Below are positions 1 to 7,599 of a stretch of DNA of 18,350 nt, in pieces (the stretch's first letter is position 1; every line of letters begins with the position of its first letter). The stretch covers positions 1 to 18,350 of the forward strand of contig CAZMGG010000114.1 of the NCBI GenBank assembly GCA_964565715.1, read 5' to 3'. Both the position numbers and the translations under genes were made by a program. The notes beneath the pieces were generated by a model, which was not told the origin of the DNA, did not search any database, and was given only the letters and a program-made list of their open reading frames with translations. This DNA is from CAZMGG01 sp964565715 (GTDB lineage Bacteria; Planctomycetota; UBA1135; UBA2386).

Positions 1-614
1 CGGTGCACGTGCTGCAGGGCGAGCGCGAACAGGCCCGCTTCAACAAGTCGCTGGCCAAGTTCGACCTGGCGGGCATCGAGCCGGCGCCGCGCGGCATGCC
101 GCAGATCGAGGTGACCTTCGACATCGACGCCAACGGCATCCTCAACGTCAGCGCCAAGGACAAGGGCACCGGCAAGGAGCAGAAGGTCAAGATGGAGGTC
201 AGCTCGGGCCTGTCCAAGGACGAGGTGGACCGGATGGCCCGGGAGGCCCAGGCCCACGCCGGCGAGGACAAGAAGCGCCGCGAGGTGGTGGACCTGCGCA
301 ACCAGGCCGACAACCTCGCCTACCAGGCCGAGAAGATGCTGAAGGAGCAGGGCGACAAGGTCGACGCCACCGCCAAGGCGGAGATGGAGCGGCGGATCGA
401 GGACCTGCGCAAGCTCGGCCAGGACCAGGGCGCCACCGCCGACCGCCTGAAGGCCGGCATCGCCGAGTTCGAGCAGGCCGTGCAGGCGATGACCGCCGCC
501 GCGCAGGGCGGCGCCGGACCGGAGCCGCACGCCGGCGCCGGGGCGGGAGCGACGTCGGGCGGCAAGGGCGCCGACGAGGACATCAAGGACGCCGACTTCG
601 AGGTGAAGCAGTAG
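1..614 (+). CDS. dnaK: Chaperone DnaK (Hsp70), C-terminal part; 5' end outside window
   Basis: This is the last 203 residues of the ATP-dependent chaperone DnaK; the first complete codon is at position 3 and the frame is open at the left edge. It begins in the substrate-binding beta-sandwich with VHVLQGERE, NKSLAKFDL, APRGMPQIEVTFDID and ILNVSAKDKGTGKEQ, all classic Hsp70 blocks. The helical lid follows (about residues 70-165, starting SSGLSKDEVDRM). A low-complexity Gly/Ala tail ends in the acidic DEDIKDADFEVKQ, equivalent to the DDVVDAEFEEV end of the E. coli protein. The nucleotide-binding domain is not visible, nor are any grpE or dnaJ neighbours. A strong hairpin 28 nt after the stop separates it from the next operon. 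Confidence 0.97.
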   Translation, partial: VHVLQGEREQARFNKSLAKFDLAGIEPAPRGMPQIEVTFDIDANGILNVSAKDKGTGKEQKVKMEVSSGLSKDEVDRMAREAQAHAGEDKKRREVVDLRNQADNLAYQAEKMLKEQGDKVDATAKAEMERRIEDLRKLGQDQGATADRLKAGIAEFEQAVQAMTAAAQGGAGPEPHAGAGAGATSGGKGADEDIKDADFEVKQ

Positions 615-642
615 CCCGGGATCGGCCAGGCGGACCCGCACA

Positions 643-672
643 CGGGGCGCGATCGGCGACGGTCGCGCCCCG
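643..672 (+). terminator. GC hairpin downstream of dnaK
   Basis: CGGGGCGCGA (643-652) pairs perfectly with TCGCGCCCCG (663-672). Two more pairs are possible inside (one U-G and one C-G), leaving a six-base loop. It lies 28 nt after the dnaK stop and before the next promoter, so it is the likely dnaK terminator. The run of U expected of a textbook intrinsic terminator is missing (CGTCGTTGG follows), so it could also be a 3'-end stabiliser or act with Rho. Confidence 0.55.
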
Positions 673-699
673 CGTCGTTGGCGGTGCGACGCGCCCGAA

Positions 700-728
700 C
701 TGGCCTTTCGCCGGCCCGTCCCTATCCT
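700..728 (+). promoter_or_regulatory. Putative sigma70-like promoter of the ABC operon
   Basis: CTGGCC at 700-705, a 17-bp spacer and TATCCT at 723-728 give a plausible -35/-10 pair. The same -35 hexamer and the same spacer length recur ahead of the EVE gene at 6709-6737, which raises confidence. Transcription would start near 735, leaving about 65 nt of leader before the ATG at 802. The rest of 615-801 shows only the dnaK hairpin and no small gene. Confidence 0.4.
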
Positions 729-801
729 CTCGCGCTCCCAACACGAGCGGGCGGCGGCGGTTACTGGCGCCCGGCGAGCTGGCTAGGCACGGTCCGTCCC
801 C

Positions 802-1791
802 ATGATCCGCGTTTCCGAACTGACCAAGCGCTTCGGCGCCACGCTGGCGGTCGATCGGATCTCGTTCGAGGTGGGCCGGGGCCAGGTGGTCGGTTTCCTC
901 GGTCCCAACGGTGCCGGCAAGACGACCACCATCCGGGTGCTGGCCTGCTACCATCCGGCCACCGCCGGCACCGCCGAGGTGGCGGGCTGCGACGTCGACC
1001 GCGACCCGGTCGGCGCCCGCCGGGCGATCGGCTACCTGCCGGAGAACGTGCCGATCTACCCGGACCTGCGGGTCGAGGAGTACCTGCGCTACCGGGCGGC
1101 CCTGAAGGGCGTGCCGGCCCGCACGCGACGGGCGGCGGTGGCGCGGGCGATGGACCGCTGCGGCGTCCGCGAGGTCGCCCGCAAGCTGGTCGGCCACGTG
1201 TCGCGCGGCTACCGGCAGCGGGTCGGGCTCGCCGACGCGCTGGTGGCCAACCCGCCGATCCTGATCCTCGACGAGCCGACCTCGGGCCTCGATCCGAACC
1301 AGCGGCGCCGCATCAAGGCCCTGGTGCGGGACCTCGCCCAGGAGCACACCATCCTGTTCAGCTCGCACATCCTGGCCGAGGTGCAGGACGTGTCGACGCG
1401 GATCCTGATCGTGCACCGCGGCCGGATCCGCGCCGACGGCACGCCGGGCGAACTGGTGGGGGCGGCGGGCGCCCGGCTGCTGCGCGTGACGGCCGGGTTG
1501 CCGGTCCCGCAGCTCCACGAGCTGCTGGCGGCCACCGCCGGGCTGCAGGGCATCGCGGTGGGTGACGCCGGCGATGGCTTCGCCGCCGGCGAGGCCACCG
1601 CGGCGGCCGGCGGCGATCCCTGCGCGGCCATCGGCGCGCGCCTGCACGGCCTCGGCGCCGCCGTGCGTGAACTGCGCCTCGACCTGCCGAGCCTCGAGGA
1701 GTACTTCCACCAGGTCACCGAGGGGCGCGACCGCGCCGAGGAAGCCGGGGAACCCGCGGCGCCGGTGGCGACGGAGGAGGCCGCCCGGTGA
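802..1791 (+). CDS. ABC transporter ATP-binding protein, GldA/NatA-like
   Basis: This is the cytoplasmic ATPase of an ABC-2 type transporter, 329 residues. Visible motifs are Walker A GPNGAGKT (residues 34-41), Q-loop region around YLPENVPIY (78-86), signature VSRGYRQR (133-140), Walker B ILILDEPT (153-160), D-loop SGLDP and the switch His in SSHI (187-190). The SRGYRQRVGLA form of the signature is typical of the GldA/NatA branch. After about residue 215 there is a roughly 110-residue Ala-rich C-terminal extension, again usual for GldA-type proteins. The following permease gene overlaps its stop by 4 nt, so the two products are made together and very likely form one complex. The transported substrate cannot be told from the sequence. 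No clear ribosome-binding site precedes the ATG. Confidence 0.9.
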   Translation: MIRVSELTKRFGATLAVDRISFEVGRGQVVGFLGPNGAGKTTTIRVLACYHPATAGTAEVAGCDVDRDPVGARRAIGYLPENVPIYPDLRVEEYLRYRAALKGVPARTRRAAVARAMDRCGVREVARKLVGHVSRGYRQRVGLADALVANPPILILDEPTSGLDPNQRRRIKALVRDLAQEHTILFSSHILAEVQDVSTRILIVHRGRIRADGTPGELVGAAGARLLRVTAGLPVPQLHELLAATAGLQGIAVGDAGDGFAAGEATAAAGGDPCAAIGARLHGLGAAVRELRLDLPSLEEYFHQVTEGRDRAEEAGEPAAPVATEEAAR

Positions 1792-2555
1792 GGGCCGCCT
1801 GGATCACGCTCCGCAAGGAGCTGTTGTCCTACTGCTGCAGCCCGGTCAGCTACCTGATCGCGGTCGTGTTCTACCTCTACCGCGGTTTCGAGGTGCACGC
1901 CGTCGCCACCGGCTTCCACCTGTTCGAGGGCGACCTCGACATGTTCACCTCCGCCACCTACCAGATCGGCAGCACCGGTCTGATGGTGCTGCTGGTGCCC
2001 GGCATCCTGACCATGCGCTGCTTCGCCGAGGAACGGCGCACCGGCTCGATGGAGACCCTGATGACGGCGCCGGTGCGCGAGCACGAGATCGTGCTGGGCA
2101 AGTGGCTGGCGGCGTCGGTGTTCTACGCGCTGCTGTGGCTGCCGACGGTGCCGCTGCTGTGGCTGATGGCGCAGGGGCCGTTCCTCGACGCCGAACTGGC
2201 GTTCGCGCCGGTGTTCACCGCCTACCTGGGCATGTTCCTGCTCAGCTCGCTGTTCCTGGCGTTCGGCTGCTTCGCCAGCAGCCTCACCGACAACGTGCTG
2301 CTGGCGGCGATCCTGTCGATCCTGTTCAACCTCGGCCTGCTGCAGCTGCACCGGCAGATCCACCCGTACGTCGAGCCGTGGCTCGGCAACTTCCACGTGC
2401 GCGAGCTGTACGACAAGCTGAACGTCGGCGACCACTTCAACCACTGGTTCGCGCGCGGGCTGGTCGACACCAGCCAGATCGCCTTCTTCGTCGGCGGCAT
2501 CGCCTTCTTCCTGTTCCTCACCGTGCTGAGCCTGCAGTGGCGGAGGGTGCGATGA
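1788..2555 (+). CDS. ABC-2 type permease, GldF-like
   Basis: This is a 255-residue integral membrane protein with about six hydrophobic helices (near residues 20-32, 61-80, 106-127, 139-164, 168-187 and 230-250). The stretch RCFAEERRTGSMETLMTAPV, residues 77-95 and onward to IVLGKW, is the characteristic cytoplasmic loop of GldF-type ABC-2 permeases. The GTG start at 1788 overlaps the ATPase stop (GTGA). It has a good Shine-Dalgarno GGAGGAGG at 1773-1780, which fixes this start. Its own stop overlaps the next start (ATGA). By family it is the membrane half of the transporter whose ATPase is encoded just upstream. In Flavobacterium the GldA/F/G set is needed for gliding, but homologues are widespread in non-gliding bacteria, so motility should not be assumed here. 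Confidence 0.88.
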   Translation: MRAAWITLRKELLSYCCSPVSYLIAVVFYLYRGFEVHAVATGFHLFEGDLDMFTSATYQIGSTGLMVLLVPGILTMRCFAEERRTGSMETLMTAPVREHEIVLGKWLAASVFYALLWLPTVPLLWLMAQGPFLDAELAFAPVFTAYLGMFLLSSLFLAFGCFASSLTDNVLLAAILSILFNLGLLQLHRQIHPYVEPWLGNFHVRELYDKLNVGDHFNHWFARGLVDTSQIAFFVGGIAFFLFLTVLSLQWRRVR

Positions 2556-4138
2556 CGGCGGTGCGGCGGACGCTCGGCTGGCTGCACCTGCTGGCGGCGG
2601 GCGTGCTGATGCTGGCGGTGTGGCTGCTGCTGGTGGTGGTGGCCTCGCAGCCGGGGCTCAAGCGGCTGTGGGACCTGTCGCCGCAGGCGGCCTTCACCGT
2701 GAGCCAGGTGACCGAGCAGCTCCTGCTCGAGGCGCGCAAGGCCGAGCTGCCGCTGGAGTTCCACACCTTCCTGCAGCCGCTGCCGCCCGGCGTGCCGGCC
2801 GACCCGCTGCAGCGGCAGCAGGCGCAGATCCTCGGCCGCCTGCAGAGCCTGACCTTCGACCTGCTGCGGCAGTACGCCTACCTGGGCGGACCGTCGGTGA
2901 CGGTGAAGCACCACGACGTGCTGCGACCCAACGACGAGACCCGGGCCCTGGCCAACCGGTTCGGCGTGCGCGGCGACAGCGGCGACGTGATCGTGGTGGT
3001 GGCCAAGGGCCGCCACAAGCGGCTGTCGCTGGAGGGCGACCTGGCGGTGATCGAGTACCCGGCGATGCGCACGCCGCAGGGCCTGCCGACGTCGGCGCTG
3101 CCGATCCTGAAGGACTACAAGGGCGAGGAGGCGCTGTCGTCGGCGGTGAAGGGCCTGCTGGTGCAGGGCACGCCGGTGCTCTACCTGCTGAAGGGCTACG
3201 GCGAGGCCGACCGGCAGAGCCAGACCATCGGCCTGTCGTATGGCCTGTGGGTGCAGGCCCTGGAGCAGGAGGGCTTCCGCGTCGAGGACCTGGATCTGGG
3301 GCGCAGCGGCGGTGTGCCCAAGGACGCCACGGTCCTGGCGCTGCTGGAGCCGCGCGCCGAGCTGACCGAGCGCGACGCGCACACGCTGCACGACTGGCTG
3401 CGGCGGGGCGGCCGGCTGCTGCTGGTCTACTCCTTCCTGGAGATCGACGAGCGCAACCCGACCGGCGGCGAACTGGGCCGCCTGCTCGGCCTCGAGGTCG
3501 GCCGTGACATCGTCTTCCACCTGATTCCGGACCCGCGCCGGCCCGGCGCGCCGGGGCTCGACGGCAATCCCGGGGTGCAGCGGCTCGACATCCAGGGCCT
3601 CAATCCGCAGCACCCGATCACCAAGCCGCTGCACCTGGCCGGCCGCGCCCTGCAGTTCGCCGCCGGTCGCGAGATCCGGCGCACCGGCGAGACGCCGGCC
3701 GGCGTGCGCCTGGAGGACCTGCTGGTGACCGGGCCGTGGGCCTGGCTCGGCCGGCGCGGGCCCGACGGCCGGCCCGACTGGCGGGCGCCGGGCAGCGAGG
3801 CGGCGTTCGCGCCGCGCACGCTCGGCCTGGTCGCCGACGTCGACGGCCCGCCCGACGAGAACGGCCGGCCGACCGCCACCGGCCACTGCGTGGTGCTGTC
3901 CGGCGTCGCGTTCGCCAACGTCGGCATGCCGGTGAACGGCGATCTCGCGCTGAACATCGTCAACTGGCTGAGCGAACGGAAGGAGCTGGTCACCGTGCGC
4001 GGCGACCGCTACGAGGCGCGCTCGCTGAAGGTCACGCCGCAGCAGCTCGACCGCCTGTGGTGGCTGCTGGTGGTGGCGGTGCCGGGACTCCTGCTGTCCC
4101 TCGGCCTCTTCGTGAAGTGGCGCAGGAGCAGGATCTGA
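2552..4138 (+). CDS. GldG-like ABC auxiliary protein
   Basis: This is a 528-residue protein anchored at both ends: an N-terminal helix (about 11-32) and a C-terminal helix (about 500-522) followed by the basic tail KWRRSRI. The region between should face the periplasm. Residues about 35-190 match the first part of GldG (FTVSQVTEQLL near 48-58). The second domain starts near 195, with PVLYLLKGYGEAD (208-220) corresponding to the family's 'LTGHGE' strand, then VPKDATVLALLEP and LRRGGRLLLVYSF. The ATG at 2552 overlaps the permease stop by 4 nt. The frame is open for nearly 1 kb further upstream, but that part lies inside the ATPase and permease genes and is not used. It probably works as the extracytoplasmic partner of the ABC transporter; its biochemical role is unknown. 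Confidence 0.85.
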   Translation: MTAVRRTLGWLHLLAAGVLMLAVWLLLVVVASQPGLKRLWDLSPQAAFTVSQVTEQLLLEARKAELPLEFHTFLQPLPPGVPADPLQRQQAQILGRLQSLTFDLLRQYAYLGGPSVTVKHHDVLRPNDETRALANRFGVRGDSGDVIVVVAKGRHKRLSLEGDLAVIEYPAMRTPQGLPTSALPILKDYKGEEALSSAVKGLLVQGTPVLYLLKGYGEADRQSQTIGLSYGLWVQALEQEGFRVEDLDLGRSGGVPKDATVLALLEPRAELTERDAHTLHDWLRRGGRLLLVYSFLEIDERNPTGGELGRLLGLEVGRDIVFHLIPDPRRPGAPGLDGNPGVQRLDIQGLNPQHPITKPLHLAGRALQFAAGREIRRTGETPAGVRLEDLLVTGPWAWLGRRGPDGRPDWRAPGSEAAFAPRTLGLVADVDGPPDENGRPTATGHCVVLSGVAFANVGMPVNGDLALNIVNWLSERKELVTVRGDRYEARSLKVTPQQLDRLWWLLVVAVPGLLLSLGLFVKWRRSRI

Positions 4139-4148
4139 AGGGCAATCC

Positions 4149-5888
4149 ATGAACGCACGCACCACGGGCGCGCTGCTGCTGGTCGTCGCCGGCCTCGGCG
4201 CGCTGGTCTGGCTCACCGGCCGCGAGGACGGTCCGAAGGGCAACCCGCAGCAGCCGGTGCTGGCCGGCAGCGCGCTGAGCGACTGCGTGCACCTGCGCTG
4301 GCAGCTCGGGCCGGGCGCGCCGGTGATCGAGCTGCGGCGGGAGGCGCAGGGGCCGTTCCGCATCGTCGAGCCGATCGTCGACCTGGCCAGCCGGGCGCGG
4401 ATCCAGGCGCTGGCCAGTGCCTACGACTCGGCGATGATGGCCGAGGCGTTCCCGCGCGAGCAGGTCGACGACAAGCTGCTGGGCGAGCTCGGCCTGCAGA
4501 CGCCACGGGCGACGTTCGCCGCCACCTTCGGCGACGGCCGCCAGGTCGAACTGCGGATCGGCGCCGAGGGGCCGCTGGGCGGCGACACCTTCCTGCTGCG
4601 GGATGGCGTGGTCTATCGCGGCGGGCTGGCCCTGTTCACCTCGCTGCAGATGAACCTCGACGATCTGCGCGAGCGGCAGGTGTTCCAGAACGCGCCGGCC
4701 ACCGCGACGATGGTCCTGGTCCAGCAGCGGGGCGCCGACTCTGTGGTCGAACGGCTGCGCCTGCGGCGCCTGCAGCGCGGCTGGAAGCTGGAGGAGCCCT
4801 TCGAGTCGCGCACCGAACTCGGGCCGGCGGAGACCTTCGTCAGCCTGCTGCTGGGCCTGCGCATCGACCAGTTCCAGGCCAGCGTGGTGCGCTTCCCCGA
4901 CCGCGACCCCGACCTGCTGATCGACGTCGAGGGGGCGTTCGGCGCCGAGTCGGTGCGGCTGTGGCGCGACCAGGGCGACAACCTGATCGGCGACCTGCGC
5001 AGCCGCCAGATCTCGTTCGTCAGCCTCGACACGCAGTACCACCAGATCTTCGGCAACGCCGTCGACCAGCTGCGGGCGCGCTGGCTGATCCCGATCGACG
5101 ACCTGCCCCGCGACCTGATGCGGGTGGTGATCGCGCCCGGGGCCTCCGCACCGCGCGCGGTGATCGAACGGGACAACGCCGACCGCCCGTTCGGCCTGCG
5201 GGAGCCGGTGGTGGCCGCGGCGGCGCCGACGCCGGTGGCGGAGCTGATCCAGGCGATCAACAACCTGCGGGTGCTGCGCCACGTCGAAGGCGAACCGCAG
5301 GACCCGCGGTTCGGCCTGCAGCCGGGTGGGCTGGCCATCGACGTGCAGGCGTTCGGCTCGACCGGCGGCACCGGGCTGCGCTTCGGCGCCGACGACCGGC
5401 TGGGCGAGCTGGAGGTGACCTACGCGGTGCGCGGCGACGAGCCCGGCCAGGTGGTGGCGGTGCCGAAGCCGGCGGTCGACAAGCTGCGGCGGCGCTGGCA
5501 GGACTACCTCGACCGGCAGGTGGTGCGGCTCGATGCCGTGGTGGAGATGGTGCGCGCCGAGCGCGGCGACACCGTGCGCGAGTTCCGCCTGGTCGACGGC
5601 CGCTGGCGACGGGATGGCGAGGATGCGCCGCAGGACTGGGTCGGCGGGCTGGTCGACGAGCTGCGCGACCTGCGCGGCCAGGGCGCCGACAGTGCCGCCC
5701 GGCTGGACCTCGGCGAGCCCGATGCCAGCGTGGCGCTGTGCCGCCGCAACGGCGACCAGTTCCTGCGCCTGCTGTTGTGGGATCGCGGTCCGAGCCAGCC
5801 GATGCGGGTGCGCCTGGCGACCAGTCCGGACCTGGTCCACGAGCTGAACGACTTCGTCGGCGACTACCTGCGGCGCCTGTGGCAGTGA
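4149..5888 (+). CDS. DUF4340 domain-containing membrane-anchored protein
   Basis: This is a 579-residue protein with one N-terminal membrane helix (residues 7-23) and a long extracytoplasmic part built of repeated DUF4340-like modules. Typical family wording is seen in WQLGPG and ELRREAQGPFRIVEPI near residues 51-76, DKLLGELGLQTP near 108-119, and LALFTSLQMNLDDLRERQVF near 160-179. The pattern returns in the second half (PRFGLQPGGLAIDVQAFG and the VDKLRRRWQDYLDRQVVRLD region). The ATG follows the GldG-like stop by 10 nt, with GAAGG at 4137-4142 as ribosome-binding site, so it is the last gene of the operon. DUF4340 proteins commonly accompany GldG homologues, which supports one membrane complex. 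No catalytic motif is visible. Confidence 0.82.
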   Translation: MNARTTGALLLVVAGLGALVWLTGREDGPKGNPQQPVLAGSALSDCVHLRWQLGPGAPVIELRREAQGPFRIVEPIVDLASRARIQALASAYDSAMMAEAFPREQVDDKLLGELGLQTPRATFAATFGDGRQVELRIGAEGPLGGDTFLLRDGVVYRGGLALFTSLQMNLDDLRERQVFQNAPATATMVLVQQRGADSVVERLRLRRLQRGWKLEEPFESRTELGPAETFVSLLLGLRIDQFQASVVRFPDRDPDLLIDVEGAFGAESVRLWRDQGDNLIGDLRSRQISFVSLDTQYHQIFGNAVDQLRARWLIPIDDLPRDLMRVVIAPGASAPRAVIERDNADRPFGLREPVVAAAAPTPVAELIQAINNLRVLRHVEGEPQDPRFGLQPGGLAIDVQAFGSTGGTGLRFGADDRLGELEVTYAVRGDEPGQVVAVPKPAVDKLRRRWQDYLDRQVVRLDAVVEMVRAERGDTVREFRLVDGRWRRDGEDAPQDWVGGLVDELRDLRGQGADSAARLDLGEPDASVALCRRNGDQFLRLLLWDRGPSQPMRVRLATSPDLVHELNDFVGDYLRRLWQ

Positions 5889-5915
5889 TGCCGGCGGCTC
5901 ACGGCAGCCGCTGCC
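5881..5915. terminator. Hairpin at convergent junction of the DUF4340 and lipoprotein genes
   Basis: Two overlapping GC-rich pairings are possible: GCGGCT (5894-5899) with AGCCGC (5906-5911), or GGCAG (5881-5885) with CTGCC (5911-5915) plus CGGC/GCCG inside. The structure sits on both converging stop codons, so it is a candidate bidirectional terminator. There is no U-tract. Confidence 0.4.
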
Positions 5916-6666
5916 AGGCGTGGCCGTCGTTGGCGGCGGGCTCGGCCAGGGGCCGGGCGCCGAGCGTGCGCCGGCCCTGGGGCAGGGCCGCGTAGGGACC
6001 GGGCTCGCGGCCCTGGTCGTAGGCCGAGCCGGCGTCGGTGGCGAGGATGTCGCCGCTCTGGTCGAGGACGAAGGTGCGGAGGCCCGTGCGGCCGGGCTGC
6101 TCGGGCCACGCGTAGCACAGCCACACCTCGCTGCACAGGCGCGGGTGCGGCGTGCCGCCGACGAAGCCCGTGGCGTCCTCGGTGACCGCCTCGCCGCCGT
6201 TCCCCGGCAGCCAGATGCGCAGGGCGTAGCCATGGGCCCGGACCAGGCCGTCGGCGCCTGGCCGGAGGCCCGGCAGGCAGCTCGGGGCGAGCATGCGGTC
6301 GGCCCGGCTGCCGCGGGGCCAGCGCGCGCCGGTCAGTTCGGCGAAGCTGCCGTGCTCGCCGACGCCGTCCTGGTCCTGGTCGATCCGGCCGGCGGTCTGC
6401 AGCATGGCCTGCGCGGCGCTGATCTGGCGCAGCAGGGCGAGGACCGCGGTTTCGTTGGCCCGCAGCCGCACGCTGCCGGTGGCGGCGGCGTAGGGCGAGG
6501 GTTCGTGCCGGCCCGCGGCGAGCGGCTGTGCCGGCGGCGTCGCCGGTGGCGCGTCGGCGGCGCGGGCCGGGGCCCGGTCACCCGTCACCGGCGGCGGCGC
6601 GTCGCCGCAGCCGGCGAACGGCAGCAGCAGGAGGACGGGCCAGGCGTTCCGGCGCGGCGCGGGCAC
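5899..6666 (-). CDS. Putative lipoprotein with pseudopilin-like domain
   Basis: This is a 255-residue protein starting with GTG. Residues 1-20 look like a lipoprotein signal: basic MPAPRR, hydrophobic VLLLLPFAG and Cys20. The -3 residue Phe makes the lipobox imperfect. A Pro/Ala-rich linker (21-58) leads to a globular domain: NETAVLALLRQISAAQAML (71-89), RIDQDQDGVGEHGSFAELTG (94-113), GYALRIWLPG (146-155), WLCYAWPEQPGRTGLRTFV (182-200) and DQSGDILATD (202-211). This order is what I associate with planctomycete pseudopilin-like proteins, normally preceded by a prepilin leader. Here the leader is replaced by a lipoprotein signal. It is single, between convergent and divergent neighbours, with no secretion genes nearby. 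The function is not known. Confidence 0.7.
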   Translation of the reverse strand: MPAPRRNAWPVLLLLPFAGCGDAPPPVTGDRAPARAADAPPATPPAQPLAAGRHEPSPYAAATGSVRLRANETAVLALLRQISAAQAMLQTAGRIDQDQDGVGEHGSFAELTGARWPRGSRADRMLAPSCLPGLRPGADGLVRAHGYALRIWLPGNGGEAVTEDATGFVGGTPHPRLCSEVWLCYAWPEQPGRTGLRTFVLDQSGDILATDAGSAYDQGREPGPYAALPQGRRTLGARPLAEPAANDGHAWQRLP

Positions 6667-6708
6667 GGTCCTGGATCGGCCGCCGGGCCCCGATGGTTTG
6701 AGCAGGTC

Positions 6709-6737
6709 CTGGCCTCGTCTCCGGCGGTGGCTACCCT
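6709..6737 (+). promoter_or_regulatory. Putative promoter of the EVE-domain gene (leaderless)
   Basis: CTGGCC at 6709-6714 and TACCCT at 6732-6737 are separated by 17 bp, the same design as at 700-728. Transcription would begin about 6744-6747, at or next to the ATG at 6747, so the message would have almost no leader. No Shine-Dalgarno sequence is present, in agreement. Confidence 0.42.
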
Positions 6738-6746
6738 GCCGGTGCC

Positions 6747-7235
6747 ATGGTGCGATCCAAGCAGGCGGGCCGCCGCTGGCTGTTCAAGTCGGAGCCCGAT
6801 GTCTACTCGTTCGCCGACCTGCAGCGGGATGGGCGGACCTGCTGGGACGGGGTCCGCAACTACCAGGCGCGGAACCTCCTGCGCGACGAGATCCAGGTCG
6901 GCGACCGGGTGTTGTTCTATCACAGCAACGCCGAACCGATGGCCATCGCCGGCATCGCCGAGGTGGTGCGGGCGGGCTATCCGGATCCGTCGGCGTTCGA
7001 TCCGCGGCATCCCTACCACGATCCGGACAGCGATCCGGCGGCGCCGACCTGGTTCGCCGTCGACATCGCGCCGGTGGCGGCGTTCGAACCGGCCGTCACC
7101 CGGGCGACCCTGAAGGAGCAGCCCGGCCTGCAGGACATGCTGCTGCTGGCGCGCGGCTCACGGCTGTCGGTGCAGCCGGTGTCGCCGGCGCACTGGCGGC
7201 TCGTCCTGCGACTCGCCGGTCACGCCGAAGGCTGA
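6747..7235 (+). CDS. EVE domain-containing protein
   Basis: This is a 162-residue single-domain protein covering a complete EVE fold (relatives of PUA and YTH domains, thymocyte nuclear protein 1 type). Diagnostic blocks are WLFKSEPDVYSFADL (11-25), WDGVRNYQARNLLRD (33-47), VGDRVLFYHSNAEP (51-64), GIAEVVRAGYPDPSAFDP (69-86) and the C-terminal RLSVQPVSPAHWRLVL. Length and order match the family closely. EVE domains are thought to bind modified bases in nucleic acids, with an aromatic pocket formed in part by the conserved Trp/Asn/Tyr segment seen here. It is followed, 58 nt on, by clpS in the same direction; a functional tie to proteolysis is not established. The ATG at 6747 is favoured because the -10 element lies immediately upstream. 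Confidence 0.92.
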   Translation: MVRSKQAGRRWLFKSEPDVYSFADLQRDGRTCWDGVRNYQARNLLRDEIQVGDRVLFYHSNAEPMAIAGIAEVVRAGYPDPSAFDPRHPYHDPDSDPAAPTWFAVDIAPVAAFEPAVTRATLKEQPGLQDMLLLARGSRLSVQPVSPAHWRLVLRLAGHAEG

Positions 7236-7257
7236 GGTCGAGGCTGCCGACGGGCCG

Positions 7258-7285
7258 ATGACTGCGGCGATGGGCGGGGTAGACT
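7258..7285 (+). promoter_or_regulatory. Putative clpS promoter
   Basis: TAGACT at 7280-7285 resembles a -10 box, with ATGACT (7258-7263) 16 bp upstream as a possible -35. The start of transcription would fall near 7292, next to the ATG at 7294. This supports a leaderless clpS message and the shorter ClpS start. Confidence 0.35.
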
Positions 7286-7293
7286 CAGCGGCC

Positions 7294-7599
7294 ATGGCAT
7301 CGTCCGCCAAGCCCGCCACCAAGGAGCAGGTCGAGACCCGCAGCAAGACCGAGCCGAAGCTGGCGCCGCCCTGGAACGTGGTCGTGCACGACGACCCGGT
7401 GACCCTGATGACCTACGTCACCAAGGTCTTCGTGCAGGTCTTCGGCTACAGCCAGGACAAGGCCCGGCGGCTGATGATGGAGGTCCACACCAAGGGCCGT
7501 TCGATCGTGTGGACCGGGGCCCAGGAGCAGGCCGAGGTCTACTGCCAGAAGCTGCAGGCGCACCATCTGCTCACCAGCCTGGAGGTCGTCGAGGCTTGA
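7294..7599 (+). CDS. clpS: ATP-dependent Clp protease adaptor ClpS
   Basis: This is a 101-residue protein that delivers N-degron substrates to a Clp ATPase. The first 25 residues are a charged, unstructured arm; the core begins at PPWNVVVHDDPVTLMTYV (25-42), then FGYSQDKARRLMMEVHTKGRS (50-70) and the closing strand LLTSLEVVEA. By alignment with E. coli ClpS, Met39 and His65 correspond to pocket residues Met40 and His66 and are kept, while the pocket Asn34 is replaced by Asp33. An upstream in-frame ATG at 7258 would add 12 residues, but a -10-like box lies between the two, so 7294 is preferred. Its stop overlaps the next start. No clpA or clpC is in the window. Confidence 0.9.
   Translation: MASSAKPATKEQVETRSKTEPKLAPPWNVVVHDDPVTLMTYVTKVFVQVFGYSQDKARRLMMEVHTKGRSIVWTGAQEQAEVYCQKLQAHHLLTSLEVVEA

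Noticed and set aside
1562..2551. Upstream extension of the GldG-like frame
   Set aside because: It overlaps the ATPase and permease genes in another frame and is Pro/Arg-rich. The ATG at 2552 overlaps the permease stop and starts a proper membrane anchor.
4032..6233. Long open frame on the minus strand opposite the DUF4340 gene
   Set aside because: It has the Ala/Arg/Gln/His-rich composition of an antisense shadow in GC-rich DNA, and the plus strand encodes a recognisable DUF4340 protein.
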